Shown here in pieces: positions 45,426-55,246 of a DNA stretch of 64,000 nt. The DNA is taken from positions 31,859-95,858 of the forward strand of contig CAJTFB010000013.1 of the NCBI GenBank assembly GCA_910575665.1, read 5' to 3'. The notes beneath the pieces are model-generated. The model saw nothing but the letters and a program-made list of their open reading frames with translations, searched no databases and was not told the origin of the DNA. Within the stretch, counting starts at the first letter, position 1, and each line of letters begins with the position of its first letter. This stretch comes from Eubacteriaceae bacterium. GTDB taxonomy: Bacteria > Bacillota > Clostridia > Lachnospirales > Lachnospiraceae. The position numbers and the translations under genes were made by a program.

Positions 45426-46349
45426 ATGGACATAAATTTTTATCTTTTCATAGTGTTAGCTCTCATGCTGCTTATCATTGTGTACCTCGTTTCTGCCTTG
45501 CGGCGCGTGCGAACACAGCTTGCGCTGATAAAAGACGCCTTAGAGGACATAAAGGGCGGAAATTTGAACAGACGTATTTTAGCAGATGAAAACGATATGA
45601 CAAAAAAAATTTGCTATGGTATTAACGAAATAGCCGTAAACAGCCAGACACAGCTTATACGTCAAAGGCAATCTGAACAGGCATATAAACGGCTGATGAC
45701 AAGCCTTTCACATGATGTAAAAACTCCGCTTGCTTCCCTTGTGGGTTATTTGGAAGCGGTTGAAAACAAAATAGTCACTGGGGAGGAAAAAGACGAATAT
45801 ATCCATGTCGCACATGAAAAAGCGCAATATATGAAATCCTTTGTGGAAAATCTGTTTGAGTGGGTAAAACTGGATTCCGGGGAGCAGATTTTTCATTTTG
45901 AAAAAATAGATTTGAATGAACTATCCCGCAACATTATAGCGGACTGGGTTCTTGTCTTAGAAAACAATCATTTTGAATATGAATTTATCATACCCGAAAC
46001 AGAGTATTTTATCCGTATAGACGTAAACGCATATACCCGCGTCCTTAATAACCTTTTGCAAAACATTATCATTCACAGTGAGGGTGACAAAATGGAATTG
46101 CACATTTACGAGGATATGCGGCAAGCTAAAATTATAATCTGGGATAATGGAAAGGGGATAACTTCCGACAATCTCCCACATATCTTTGAAAGAATGTACC
46201 AGTGCGACCAGTCGCGGTCTGCGAAAGGAAACGGATTAGGTCTGGCAATTACAAAGGAACTTATCAGCGTCCACAAAGGAACCATCACCGCCGAAAGCAA
46301 TTCCGGCAATGGAACTAAATTTACCATATTACTTCCGAAAGCCCTGTAA
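45426..46349 (+). CDS. Histidine kinase (LanK/CprK-like)
   Basis: This 307-residue kinase has one N-terminal membrane helix (about 5-25), H-box SLSHDVKTPLASLVGYLE, N-box VLNNLLQNIIIHS and G-boxes WDNGKGIT and GNGLGLAIT. AGGAGG precedes ATG at 45426. The N-box has IIIHS where NAxxY is usual, but the key asparagine is present. A terminator at 46338-46367 overlaps its stop. Confidence 0.92.
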   Translation: MDINFYLFIVLALMLLIIVYLVSALRRVRTQLALIKDALEDIKGGNLNRRILADENDMTKKICYGINEIAVNSQTQLIRQRQSEQAYKRLMTSLSHDVKTPLASLVGYLEAVENKIVTGEEKDEYIHVAHEKAQYMKSFVENLFEWVKLDSGEQIFHFEKIDLNELSRNIIADWVLVLENNHFEYEFIIPETEYFIRIDVNAYTRVLNNLLQNIIIHSEGDKMELHIYEDMRQAKIIIWDNGKGITSDNLPHIFERMYQCDQSRSAKGNGLGLAITKELISVHKGTITAESNSGNGTKFTILLPKAL

Positions 46350-46367
46350 AAAATGCGGGGCTTTTTT
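46338..46367 (+). terminator. Terminator after the second kinase gene
   Basis: AAAGCCC pairs with GGGGCTTTTTT across an A-rich loop; the T-run follows directly. It separates the regulator operon from the transporter operon. Confidence 0.75.
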
Positions 46368-46385
46368 ATAAAACATGAAAAAAGC

Positions 46386-46426
46386 AAGGTATCGGCAAGG
46401 TTATGGCAAGGTTACAGATTTATAAT
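46386..46426 (+). promoter_or_regulatory. Promoter with three AAGGT-type boxes
   Basis: AAGGTA at 46386 and AAGGTT at 46397 and 46408 are spaced 11 bases apart, one helical turn. TATAAT follows at 46421-46426. OmpR-type regulators bind such direct repeats, and the neighbouring LanR/CprR-like protein is the obvious candidate (inference). Confidence 0.65.
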
Positions 46427-46452
46427 AGGGAGTACAAAAGGAGGAAACATCT

Positions 46453-47376
46453 ATGAATGATTTCGTAATTGAAACAAAGCAGCTAACAAAAATCTATGGA
46501 GAACAAACGGCTGTTAGCAAAGTTAATCTCCATGTAAAAAAAGGACGGATTTATGGTCTGTTAGGGCGTAACGGAGCCGGAAAAACAACAATTATGAAAA
46601 TGGTTTTAGGACTGGCTTCTATTACTTCCGGTGAAGTGGATGTATTTGGTAAAAATATCAAAGGACGGGAAAAACGGGTATATCCCCGTATTGGGGCAAT
46701 TATCGAGACGCCGGGTTTTTATCCAAACCTAACCGGAACAGAAAATCTGGAAATTTTTGCAAAGCTACGTGGCACAGCCGCCCCTCATGCAGTAAAAAAC
46801 GCACTGGAAATAGTTGGATTGCCCTATAAGGATAAAAAGCTATTCAGTAAATATTCCCTCGGCATGAAACAGCGGCTTGGGATTGCAAACGCTATCCTGC
46901 ATGACCCGGAATTATTGATTTTGGACGAACCGACAAACGGGCTTGACCCTATCGGAATTGCAGAAGTAAGGGATTTTATCAAAGAGTTAAGTGCGGCACA
47001 GGGTAAAACTATTCTTATATCCAGCCATATTCTTTCTGAAATCTCACTGTTGGCCGACGATATTGGAATTATTGATAATGGCGTTCTTTTGGAAGAAAGC
47101 GGCATGAGGGAACTGGAAGAGAAAAACCGTAAATATATCCTGTTACAAGTGTCCGATATTCCAAAGGCGACATTGATTTTAGAACGTAAATTCCATTTGA
47201 CCGATTATTCTGTTCAAGACGACCATACGTTACGGCTTTATGACGCTTCCCTTGATATGGGCGAAGTCAACAAGGTACTTGTCATGCAGGATATTACCGT
47301 TATGAGTTCTCTGCTTTGCAATGATACATTGGAGGACTATTTCAAAAAAATTACAGGAGGGGAAGGCATTGCTTAA
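46453..47376 (+). CDS. ABC transporter ATP-binding protein (bacitracin/lantibiotic immunity type)
   Basis: This 307-residue ATPase has Walker A GRNGAGKTT, signature YSLGMKQRLGIANAI, Walker B LLILDEPTNGLDP and H-loop SSH. It is of the BcrA/LanF/CprA type, with a C-terminal extension. It pairs with two ABC-2 permeases translated right after it. It should export or remove cationic peptides from the membrane. Confidence 0.93.
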   Translation: MNDFVIETKQLTKIYGEQTAVSKVNLHVKKGRIYGLLGRNGAGKTTIMKMVLGLASITSGEVDVFGKNIKGREKRVYPRIGAIIETPGFYPNLTGTENLEIFAKLRGTAAPHAVKNALEIVGLPYKDKKLFSKYSLGMKQRLGIANAILHDPELLILDEPTNGLDPIGIAEVRDFIKELSAAQGKTILISSHILSEISLLADDIGIIDNGVLLEESGMRELEEKNRKYILLQVSDIPKATLILERKFHLTDYSVQDDHTLRLYDASLDMGEVNKVLVMQDITVMSSLLCNDTLEDYFKKITGGEGIA

Positions 47377-48103
47377 ATTGATTGAAACCGAACTGCTGAA
47401 ACTTCGCCGAAGAAAACTTTTATTGATAATGCTGCTCGCAGCACTTATCATGCCTTTTTTCGCAATGCTGCTGTTTCGTTACAAAGGAGAAATAGGAATA
47501 GACCCGTTAGAGTTTTATCGGTGGTCTGCATTTGGTTATACGCTTTTTATTATTTTGCCAGTCGTATTAGGGATATTTTGTGTAATGCTTATCTATGAAG
47601 AAAAGCAGCATGATGTAGCAAAGCAGCTTTGGATAGTACCGATAAGCAGAATGAGTTATTTTTTCAGTAAGTTTTTTGTGGTTTTACTCTATTCAGTCGT
47701 CTTTATGCTGATTGCTGCAATAGCTTCTGTGGCGTTTGGTATGCTTCCCGGATATATCGGATTTGACGGGAATAGTATTTTGTACTTGTTTGAAAGATGT
47801 TTAGAAATAGGAGTGCTTACGGCTTTGGCAATATTGCCTATTCTATCAATCGCATCAATGACAAAGGGGTATATTCTCCCGTCCTGTATCACATTGATAT
47901 ATGCCCTCTTAGGATTTTTCTTGATGAACACGAACATATATCTGCACCCGGTTTGTTCAACAGCGGCTATCATTATGCGAAACGGCGATATTCCGGGACT
48001 GGTTTTTTCACAGACGATAAATGTTCCATTTGCATTGCTTTGTTTTGCTGTTTGGGATATTATCTTTATTCTGCTTGCTAATATTGCCTTGAAAAGAAAG
48101 TGA
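47369..48103 (+). CDS. ABC-2 type permease, first subunit
   Basis: This protein of about 244 residues has six membrane segments and begins LKLIETELLKLRRRKLLLIML. The likely start is TTG at 47369 with GGAGGGG before it, overlapping the ATPase gene by eight bases. It is LanE/CprB-like, and its gene is followed by a similar second permease. Confidence 0.88.
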   Translation: MLKLIETELLKLRRRKLLLIMLLAALIMPFFAMLLFRYKGEIGIDPLEFYRWSAFGYTLFIILPVVLGIFCVMLIYEEKQHDVAKQLWIVPISRMSYFFSKFFVVLLYSVVFMLIAAIASVAFGMLPGYIGFDGNSILYLFERCLEIGVLTALAILPILSIASMTKGYILPSCITLIYALLGFFLMNTNIYLHPVCSTAAIIMRNGDIPGLVFSQTINVPFALLCFAVWDIIFILLANIALKRK

Positions 48104-48113
48104 GGTGTGTCCA

Positions 48114-48854
48114 ATGCTGAAATTGCTTTGGGCTGAATGTCAAAAACTCCGTCGCTCAAGTATCGCCTTACTTACCATATTTGCAACCTTATTAGCCGCC
48201 GTTGTTGTTTTTATCGGTGGAAACAGTATGGATTTAGAGGGACAGTATATTGATAGTGCGGGGTGGTACATGACAATGGTTCAGCCTTGGGCTACCCTGC
48301 TTGTTATCCCTGCTGTTATTGCCCTGTTGGGAAGTTATATGGTTTGCCGGGAGGAACAAGACGACACAATGAAAACTTTAAGGCTAATTCCTGTCAATGA
48401 AGTAAAATTGACTATCGCAAAGCTGATTGTTACTTTTATTTTCAGTATATTTGTCTATGTGCTGATTTTTATAATAACTTTTTTGACAGAAGCATATTTA
48501 CATTTTTCTGATTTGTCGGCAGAAATGGTTTTAGATTTTTTGAAAACGTACTTTTTAGAAGGAATAGGCGTATTTTTAGCTGTTTCTCCTATCATTGCAT
48601 TAGTAACATATACAAAGAAAAGCTATTGGTTAGCACTAATCTTAACAGAAATGTACTCCTTTGCAGGACTGTTTATGAGTATGTCCGGCACTTTAAGAGC
48701 TTTCTATCCTATTACGGCGGTAATGGGTGTTGCGGGTTACTATGAAACTACCACCGAGAAATTGATTGCAAGTATCACAATTCTATTGCTATGCGGCTGT
48801 CTTTCAATTTTGTTACTGATAGGGTTAAATCACAAAGAAAGGGAAAATATATGA
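48114..48854 (+). CDS. ABC-2 type permease, second subunit
   Basis: This protein of about 246 residues has six membrane segments and begins MLKLLWAECQKLRRSSIALL. ATG at 48114 has GAGGTG upstream. It is LanG/CprC-like. Its stop overlaps the PspC gene in ATGA, so all four genes form one operon. Confidence 0.88.
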   Translation: MLKLLWAECQKLRRSSIALLTIFATLLAAVVVFIGGNSMDLEGQYIDSAGWYMTMVQPWATLLVIPAVIALLGSYMVCREEQDDTMKTLRLIPVNEVKLTIAKLIVTFIFSIFVYVLIFIITFLTEAYLHFSDLSAEMVLDFLKTYFLEGIGVFLAVSPIIALVTYTKKSYWLALILTEMYSFAGLFMSMSGTLRAFYPITAVMGVAGYYETTTEKLIASITILLLCGCLSILLLIGLNHKERENI

Positions 48855-49045
48855 CGAAAAAATTATATCGAGTTAGAAAAGGAAAAATAATTGCCGGTGT
48901 TTGCGGCGGTCTGGCAAAGTATTTTGATGTAAGTCCTAAAGTTGTACGCTGGCTTTTTGTCCTTATGTTTTTTGCTTTTTCAAGTGGATTGATGGTATAT
49001 ATCATTCTGATGATTTTCATGCGAAAAGAACCAAAAGCACATTAA
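48851..49045 (+). CDS. PspC-domain membrane protein
   Basis: This 64-residue protein has the PspC core KLYRVRKGKIIAGVCGGLAKYFDV and one membrane helix. PspC proteins belong to envelope-stress responses. Overlap with the permease gene suggests it is part of the peptide-resistance operon. Confidence 0.88.
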   Translation: MTKKLYRVRKGKIIAGVCGGLAKYFDVSPKVVRWLFVLMFFAFSSGLMVYIILMIFMRKEPKAH

Positions 49046-49139
49046 CGCCTATGCTACTATCTATCAATTTGTGAAGTAAACTGCAAAGGCAAATAAAATG
49101 TTTTAGAAATAGAATTGCGGCAAAAGTGAAACGTCGCAA

Positions 49140-49364
49140 AAAAGCCCGACCACCTCCGGGAAAAACTACGTCTATAAATATGTTTACTGTTCACTTTTCG
49201 ATGTAATGATTTTTGATGAAGCAACTTCAAATTTAGATGTCGCTACAAGTAATTTACTGAAACAGTCTATTCACTCTATCTTTGCAGAAAAAATATGCAT
49301 TATCATAACACACGATCAAGAAATGGCGGCTATCGCAGATAAAGTTTTAAGGCTTTCGGAATAA
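49140..49364 (+). pseudogene. Remnant of an ABC ATPase gene
   Basis: From 49200 the frame reads DVMIFDEATSNLDVATSNLL ... IIITHDQEMAAIADKVLRLSE and ends at 49364: Walker B, D-loop and H-loop of a peptide-exporter-type ATPase. A Walker-A-like scrap (PTTSGK, about 49147-49170) lies just upstream in another frame. The middle of the gene has been lost. Confidence 0.7.
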
Positions 49365-49377
49365 TGGAAATTTTTTG

Positions 49378-49419
49378 TGGCGGACGGCCATTCCCGGCTG
49401 CCCGCCGTAAATTTTTTTG
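49378..49419 (+). terminator. Terminator before the permease cluster
   Basis: GGCGGACGGCC and GGCTGCCCGCC pair around ATTCCC, and ATTTTTTT follows. It is a near copy of the hairpin at 44473. Confidence 0.75.
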
Positions 49420-49508
49420 AAATGTCCGAGCGTTGTAACATTTCACCCTGATTTTTGATGAAATTTTTTGGCCGCTGTAACATTTCGCGGACATTTGGGT
49501 TTTACAAT
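49420..49508 (+). promoter_or_regulatory. Repeated promoter module, copy upstream of permease 1
   Basis: AAATGT at 49420 faces ACATTT at 49438 (inverted pair). ACATTT then recurs at 49480 and 49491 (11-base spacing), with TACAAT at 49503, 17 bases after the box at 49480. The whole segment recurs upstream of permease 2 and of the ATPase. Confidence 0.75.
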
Positions 49509-49538
49509 AGCCTTATCAAATATGGAGGTGATACAACT

Positions 49539-51926
49539 ATGACATGGCCTTTTGAGAACGATACAAGCGCCATTGTAAAGAAATTAGCAAAACGCAATGT
49601 ATGTTCAAATCGTATTTTTTGCCTTTTTAATGTTTTGACGATTGCACTGGCAATTAGTTTGATTGTGGGAATCTCCTTATTCCAACAAGGCAGCAAAATT
49701 AGTGAACAAAAGATTTTGAATCAAATGCAGCAAGCTACCATCGGGGGGCTTACAGCAGAACAGATAGAAGTTCTGAAAAAAGAACCTGATCTTGAAGATA
49801 TTGTACCCTATAAGCATAGTGATAGTTTTCTGATGGATGGGATCAAATTTGAAGCGGTTTATATGCCGGCTGGTTTTGGAATTATAAAATCCTATGAATT
49901 AGTCAGTGGAACCTGTCCAGAACAGTACAATGAAATTGTAATTGATAAAAATGTTCAGTTAGAGCTGGGGTATCAGCTAAATATAGGAGATACTATCACT
50001 TTACCAACGGCGGGGAGTAAAACAGAGGATTTCATCATTACTGGTTTTACTGATAATGTGGAAACAGGAACATTTTACTTTTATGTTTCCCCAGCGTATG
50101 CAGAACAGGGCGTGTTATTATCTGATATTCCATATAGTGCCTTGATTCGTGTAAATGGCGCCACGGAAATGGGACTTGTTGATTTTGAGAATACAGTATA
50201 TCGTCTGGCTTCATACCAAGACATAAGTAGGAATCAACTTTATTTTAATAGCAAGTTCTGCTCCTCACTTGTTAGTGGATCAGGAATGGGAGGTGTTCTT
50301 TTAGCCACTCTTTTTATTGTTTTTTCAAGCGGAATTGTCATATACAGTGTGTTCTACCTTTCGGTATCAAATCAAGTGTCGCAAATTGGACAGCTCAAAA
50401 CTATTGGCATGACAGAAAAACAAATTAAGCGGATGATTCGTAAAGAGGGGTATCGTTTCTGCCTGTTCGGAATACCTGCCGGTATTACAGCAGGTATCAT
50501 ATTTGCATATTTGTTAGAGCCGAATGGAATAACGATTATCAATGCCATAGCCACAAGTATTTTCGCAATAATATTAGGCATTATCATCGTACAAATTTCC
50601 GTATACAAGCCCGCGCAAATAGCTTCAAATATTTCTCCTATTGAAGCAACAAAATATGTTGGAAACGCTCCAGAACTAAAAGAAAATAAAGTACGGAACA
50701 GGAAAAATCATATTCGCCTTTCACCGTATTCTTTAGCCGTATTGAGCGAAAAGCAGGATCGAAAAAAACACAATCTGACGATTGCCTCGCTTGCAATCGG
50801 CGGGATTTTATTTATGGTTGGAGCCACTTTTATATCATCATGGAATCCAGATTCCTTTGCGAGAATGGGGAATTTGGAAGATGGAGAATATTATATTACG
50901 ATTAACCACAATACATTAGTCAACCCCAAACCGTATGGTATTTCGGAGTATCAAGTTGATACGCCTTTTTCACAGGAACTCATGGAAGAATTGCAACAAA
51001 TCCCGGAAGTCAAAGAGATTTATACTACGGAGAGAACCGCAGCCATTATTGAGTATCACGATGAACAATTAGAAATTCCCATTATTCCGATTACGCCTGA
51101 TAATCAGGAGGAAATTTTGAAAACGCTTCCTGTCCATTGGACATACGAAACATTGGTGAAACAAGACGCTATGGTTATATTAGGGACAAGCGTACAGAAC
51201 GAAGTCTATCATACTTGCCCGTCAATAGGAGAAAAAGTGACATTACGATGGTTCGATGGAACTGAACACAGCATAGATGTTTTGATTGCCGGTACTTCCG
51301 AAAAAAGTATGAAGGAGGGGTTTTATCTTCCAAAAGAAACCATAGAAAAGTTGTGGGGAGATATGGATTTAACAGCTTCCTTAACTTTGTCCGTACCCGA
51401 ATATGAAAAAGTGGGTAAATCAGTAGAAAGCAAGTTAAATGAAATACTGTCCCAACACCCTGATTTGGTAATGGAAACCTTACAAGAGGTAAAAGCATCT
51501 TCAGCAAATACGATTCATAATACCAGCGTACAAGTTTATGGGGTATCTGCCTTTGTCATTATGTTTAGCATTTTTAATCTGACAAACACCTTGATTAGTC
51601 GTATCAGCACAAGGAGAAAAGCATTTGGAATATTGGAGTCTATCGGCATGACAAAAAAGCAGATAAAGAAAATGTTGCTGCATGAAAGCGTCTTACTGAT
51701 TATTCCATGCTTGATTATTACGCTTGTGGCAGGAACCTTAATGGGCTATTTGTTAGTACGGATATTGTCTGCGAATGGATTAACTTATTTTCAATATACT
51801 TTTCCCTTTATTCCATTACTGATTTACGGTGTCTGCTTAAAAATAACATCTATTATAATTTCTGCTATCTGTCTAAAAATTCAATGCAGAAATTCATTGG
51901 TAGAACGGATCAAAATGGCAGACTGA
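49539..51926 (+). CDS. FtsX-type ABC permease 1
   Basis: This 795-residue protein starts MTWPFENDTSA, as do all four paralogues in this cluster. A membrane anchor at about 24-45 is followed by a large external domain, three helices (about 250-370), then a second half with another anchor (about 420-440), an external domain and three C-terminal helices. This is the double FtsX layout of MacB/Bce-like exporters. GGAGGTGAT precedes ATG at 49539. No ATPase lies beside it; the ATPase at 54567 probably serves all four. Confidence 0.88.
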   Translation: MTWPFENDTSAIVKKLAKRNVCSNRIFCLFNVLTIALAISLIVGISLFQQGSKISEQKILNQMQQATIGGLTAEQIEVLKKEPDLEDIVPYKHSDSFLMDGIKFEAVYMPAGFGIIKSYELVSGTCPEQYNEIVIDKNVQLELGYQLNIGDTITLPTAGSKTEDFIITGFTDNVETGTFYFYVSPAYAEQGVLLSDIPYSALIRVNGATEMGLVDFENTVYRLASYQDISRNQLYFNSKFCSSLVSGSGMGGVLLATLFIVFSSGIVIYSVFYLSVSNQVSQIGQLKTIGMTEKQIKRMIRKEGYRFCLFGIPAGITAGIIFAYLLEPNGITIINAIATSIFAIILGIIIVQISVYKPAQIASNISPIEATKYVGNAPELKENKVRNRKNHIRLSPYSLAVLSEKQDRKKHNLTIASLAIGGILFMVGATFISSWNPDSFARMGNLEDGEYYITINHNTLVNPKPYGISEYQVDTPFSQELMEELQQIPEVKEIYTTERTAAIIEYHDEQLEIPIIPITPDNQEEILKTLPVHWTYETLVKQDAMVILGTSVQNEVYHTCPSIGEKVTLRWFDGTEHSIDVLIAGTSEKSMKEGFYLPKETIEKLWGDMDLTASLTLSVPEYEKVGKSVESKLNEILSQHPDLVMETLQEVKASSANTIHNTSVQVYGVSAFVIMFSIFNLTNTLISRISTRRKAFGILESIGMTKKQIKKMLLHESVLLIIPCLIITLVAGTLMGYLLVRILSANGLTYFQYTFPFIPLLIYGVCLKITSIIISAICLKIQCRNSLVERIKMAD

Positions 51927-51931
51927 TTTTG

Positions 51932-52020
51932 AAATGTCCGAGCGCTGTAACATTTCACCCCGATTTTCAATGAAATTTTTTGGCCACTGTAACATTTCGC
52001 GGACATTTGGGTTTTACAAT
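51932..52020 (+). promoter_or_regulatory. Repeated promoter module, copy upstream of permease 2
   Basis: AAATGT lies at 51932, ACATTT at 51992 and 52003, and TACAAT at 52015. Spacings are identical to the copy at 49420, with only a few base differences over about 120 bases. Confidence 0.75.
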
Positions 52021-52050
52021 ACTCTTATCAAATATGGAGGTGATACAACT

Positions 52051-54426
52051 ATGACATGGCCTTTTGAGAACGATACAAGCGCCATTACAAAAAAGTTGGC
52101 AAAGCGAAACTTAAAAGCAGATAAAAGTAGAAACATCCTCATTATCATTACGATTGCCTTAGCTACCTGTTTGATAATGACAACGACCTTGTATTTTTTT
52201 GCTTCGCAGCGAAAATCATTAAATGATGCGGCTGGGCATTATCAAGCAATTATCAATGAAGTCGATAATGATACCATTACGAAATTAGTAAATAACGATA
52301 GGATTCAAGTGGGTGTAAGTCATTTGTTGGGTTTAGTATCTTATGGGGACTACAAATTAACCGTTCGTTCAATGGACGAAACGCTAATGAAATTAGCAAA
52401 ATATCCTGATTTAGAGGGAGAATTGCCCAAATCTACAAATGAAATTGCTATCACAAAGGCGTTTCTTGATAGAGCTGGATTGTCCAAATCCATAGGCGAT
52501 ACTATATCGTTAAATCTGGGAGATGGAGAAAAAGATTATACCTTATGTGGTATTTTGCCTGTCGAAAATTCAAATTATTCCGTATTCGTGTCGCAGTCCT
52601 ATATTGAAAACAAGATCAGCGAACCGGCATACTCCGCTTATATCCGTTTGAATGAATCTGATGGTTGGTCTAAGGCCGCTATACAAGCTGAATTATCAAC
52701 ATTGTGCAGAGAATTGGAAATACAGCCGGAGCAAATGCAGTTTTCAACATATTATTTTTCTCTCATTGAACAGAGAAGCAGTCAATATATCGCTGTAATA
52801 GCATTTATCAGTCTTATTATCGCTTTGGCTTGTACCCTTGTTATTTACAGTCTGTTCTATGTGTCCATAGCCAGAAAAACAAAAGAATATGGGAAACTGC
52901 GGACAATAGGGGCAACTGGAAAACAGATGAAAAAAATCGTTTTTAGAGAGGGATTCCATCTTTCCAGAATTGGTATTCCGATTGGAATATTAGCCGGTGC
53001 AATAGCGGGATATGTCCTTGTCCCACAAGGCTGGAACACTTTAATGGTATTTGTAATTGCCGCTGTCACAGCTCTGTTTGTGTATCTATGCGTTATGATT
53101 GCTGTAATTAAGCCAGCCAAAATTGCTGCTCATGTTACGCCTATTGAAGCAGTCCGTTATATGGTGGGCAATAATGATGTAATGTCCAACAGTACAAAAG
53201 TGTTACATCGTTCTCTATCCGCGAAAAATTTAGCTTTCCTTAATTTTGCAAGGAACAGAAAGAAAACCGCTTTAACGATCCTGTCGTTAGGGGTATGTGG
53301 AATTTTGCTGATGGCAAGCTCTGCATATTTTAATTCCATTGATCCTTTAGCGATGGCGCGTAGGAGTTTTCCTTACGGAGAAATTCGCCTTGAATTAGGC
53401 GATTACGGGCCGCAGGCACATAACAGCGAACAATATTCAGAACTCCAAAAATCGAATCTGTTCACAAAAGATTTTAGAGAATCCATTTTGGACATAGATG
53501 GTGTGGAAGAAATAAAAGAATACCAAGGCACCGTTTTGAATGTTCGTATGCCAACGGGAGATATTGAACCGATTGTTTCAGACGCATATATGCCAAGCTC
53601 TCAAAAATTGCTTGAAAAATATTTGATTGATGGTACAGCAGATTTGCAGGAACTACTCAATAATAATGGCATTATTATTGAAAATGGCCCACAGTGGAAA
53701 GAAACTTTTGGGTGGGATGCAGCGATTGGGGACGAACTTCTGATTGAAGTTGGCGGACAAACATTGGAAGTAAAAGTAATGGGAATTGTGGACGCTAATA
53801 TCCCGTATGGCGGATATGATACGCTATTTATTCCTTTAGAAATGCTGTCAAAGATCGTTCCTATTGAAAACCTCAATTATCAATTTATTGTAGATACAGA
53901 TGACAGTAAATGGGCAGCTGCAAAAGATGAAATCCAAAAGATAATTCCACCGACTTCCAGCCTCTATGTTAGTACCTTGAATGATTGGGTAGAGGCATAC
54001 AACGTAAAACTATTGAATTATCGTATGCCAGTTTACATTTTTGTTATGTTTATCGGGGTTTTTGGCATTATCAATCTGCTAAACACACTGATAACAAACA
54101 TCTTGACACGGAAGCGAGAATTAGGTGTTTTGCAAGCGGTTGGTTTGAGCAGTAAGCAGCTTTCAAAAATGTTATTGATAGAGGGCTTGTTCTATACATT
54201 AGGGGTGCTGCTTCTTTCCATATCATGCGGAACTCTTATCGGGTATCTTCTCTGCACCGTCTTTAGTGCAATGAGTATTTTTGGAAAAGTAAGCTATCAT
54301 TTTCCGACAGTTGAAATGTTCAGTTATTTTATACTCATGCTTGCCGTCCAAATGCTTTTCTCGTATTTGGCAATCCGGCAGATAAAAAAACAATCTCTGG
54401 TAGATCAAATACGGGAATTATCATAA
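52051..54426 (+). CDS. FtsX-type ABC permease 2
   Basis: This 791-residue paralogue of the permease at 49539 has the same MTWPFENDTSA start, two FtsX halves, and conserved turns such as YGKLRTIGATGKQMKKIV and LGVLQAVGLSSKQLSKMLL. External domains differ strongly from permease 1, so ligand specificity may differ. Ribosome site GGAGGTGAT. It ends nine bases before the next promoter module. Confidence 0.88.
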   Translation: MTWPFENDTSAITKKLAKRNLKADKSRNILIIITIALATCLIMTTTLYFFASQRKSLNDAAGHYQAIINEVDNDTITKLVNNDRIQVGVSHLLGLVSYGDYKLTVRSMDETLMKLAKYPDLEGELPKSTNEIAITKAFLDRAGLSKSIGDTISLNLGDGEKDYTLCGILPVENSNYSVFVSQSYIENKISEPAYSAYIRLNESDGWSKAAIQAELSTLCRELEIQPEQMQFSTYYFSLIEQRSSQYIAVIAFISLIIALACTLVIYSLFYVSIARKTKEYGKLRTIGATGKQMKKIVFREGFHLSRIGIPIGILAGAIAGYVLVPQGWNTLMVFVIAAVTALFVYLCVMIAVIKPAKIAAHVTPIEAVRYMVGNNDVMSNSTKVLHRSLSAKNLAFLNFARNRKKTALTILSLGVCGILLMASSAYFNSIDPLAMARRSFPYGEIRLELGDYGPQAHNSEQYSELQKSNLFTKDFRESILDIDGVEEIKEYQGTVLNVRMPTGDIEPIVSDAYMPSSQKLLEKYLIDGTADLQELLNNNGIIIENGPQWKETFGWDAAIGDELLIEVGGQTLEVKVMGIVDANIPYGGYDTLFIPLEMLSKIVPIENLNYQFIVDTDDSKWAAAKDEIQKIIPPTSSLYVSTLNDWVEAYNVKLLNYRMPVYIFVMFIGVFGIINLLNTLITNILTRKRELGVLQAVGLSSKQLSKMLLIEGLFYTLGVLLLSISCGTLIGYLLCTVFSAMSIFGKVSYHFPTVEMFSYFILMLAVQMLFSYLAIRQIKKQSLVDQIRELS

Positions 54427-54435
54427 AAATTTTTG

Positions 54436-54524
54436 AAATGTCCGAGCGTTGTAACATTTCACCCCGATTTTCAATGAAATTTTTTGGCCGCTGTAACATT
54501 TCGCGGACATTTGGGTTTTACAAT
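54436..54524 (+). promoter_or_regulatory. Repeated promoter module, copy upstream of the ATPase gene
   Basis: AAATGT lies at 54436, ACATTT at 54496 and 54507, and TACAAT at 54519, with the same 11- and 17-base spacings as the other copies. Confidence 0.75.
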
Positions 54525-54566
54525 AGCCTTATCAACAGGCAGAAAGCCTTGAAAGGAGTTTTGAGT

Positions 54567-55232
54567 ATGAGCATTTTACAGACTATCGACCTGAAAAAGC
54601 ATTACGGCGCAGAGCCGAACATTACCCGCGCCCTTGACGGCGTGAACTTCTCCGTAGACGAGGGCGAATTTGTGGCCGTTGTGGGAACCTCCGGCAGCGG
54701 CAAGTCTACCCTGCTTCACATGATGGGCGGGCTGGACACTCCCACCAGCGGAACTGTGATTGTTCGAGGCGAAGAACTGGCAAAGAAGAACGACGAACAG
54801 CTTACCATCTTCCGCCGCCGCAACATCGGTTTTATCTTCCAGAACTATAACCTTGTTCCCATCCTGAATGTGTATGAGAACATCGTCCTGCCGGTGGAGC
54901 TGGACGGGGACACGGTGGATCAAACGTTTTTAGAGGAGATCGTTCACCTGCTGGGGCTGGAAGATAAACTGAAAAATATGCCGAACAATCTTTCCGGTGG
55001 CCAGCAGCAGCGTGTGGCGATTGCCCGCGCCCTGATTACCAAACCGGCTATCGTGCTGGCTGACGAGCCGACCGGCAACCTTGACAGCAAGACCAGCGCC
55101 GAGGTGCTGGGGCTTATCAAACGCACCAGCGCGGAGTTCCGGCAAACTGTCGTGATGATTACCCATAACAACGACATTGCCCGCCTTGCAGATCGGATTG
55201 TCCGCATTGAGGATGGCAGGATTGTGGAATAA
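54567..55232 (+). CDS. MacB/BceA-type ABC ATP-binding protein
   Basis: This 221-residue ATPase has Walker A GTSGSGKST, Q-loop FIFQNYNLVP, signature LSGGQQQR, Walker B IVLADEPTGNLDS and H-loop ITHN. AAAGGAG precedes ATG at 54567. It is the only intact ATPase of the FtsX cluster. Its 3' end (coding RIVE, then the stop and AAGGAGGTGGCAGGCT) is copied again before permease 4. GC content is visibly higher than in permeases 1 and 2. Confidence 0.94.
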   Translation: MSILQTIDLKKHYGAEPNITRALDGVNFSVDEGEFVAVVGTSGSGKSTLLHMMGGLDTPTSGTVIVRGEELAKKNDEQLTIFRRRNIGFIFQNYNLVPILNVYENIVLPVELDGDTVDQTFLEEIVHLLGLEDKLKNMPNNLSGGQQQRVAIARALITKPAIVLADEPTGNLDSKTSAEVLGLIKRTSAEFRQTVVMITHNNDIARLADRIVRIEDGRIVE

Positions 55233-55246
55233 GGAGGTGGCAGGCT

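Noticed and set aside
49420..54535. Repeated 100-bp segments as possible MITEs or an IS
   Set aside because: They have no terminal inverted repeats or target duplications and always end at a start codon. Box spacings match a promoter, and a diverged copy at 62100 keeps only that geometry.
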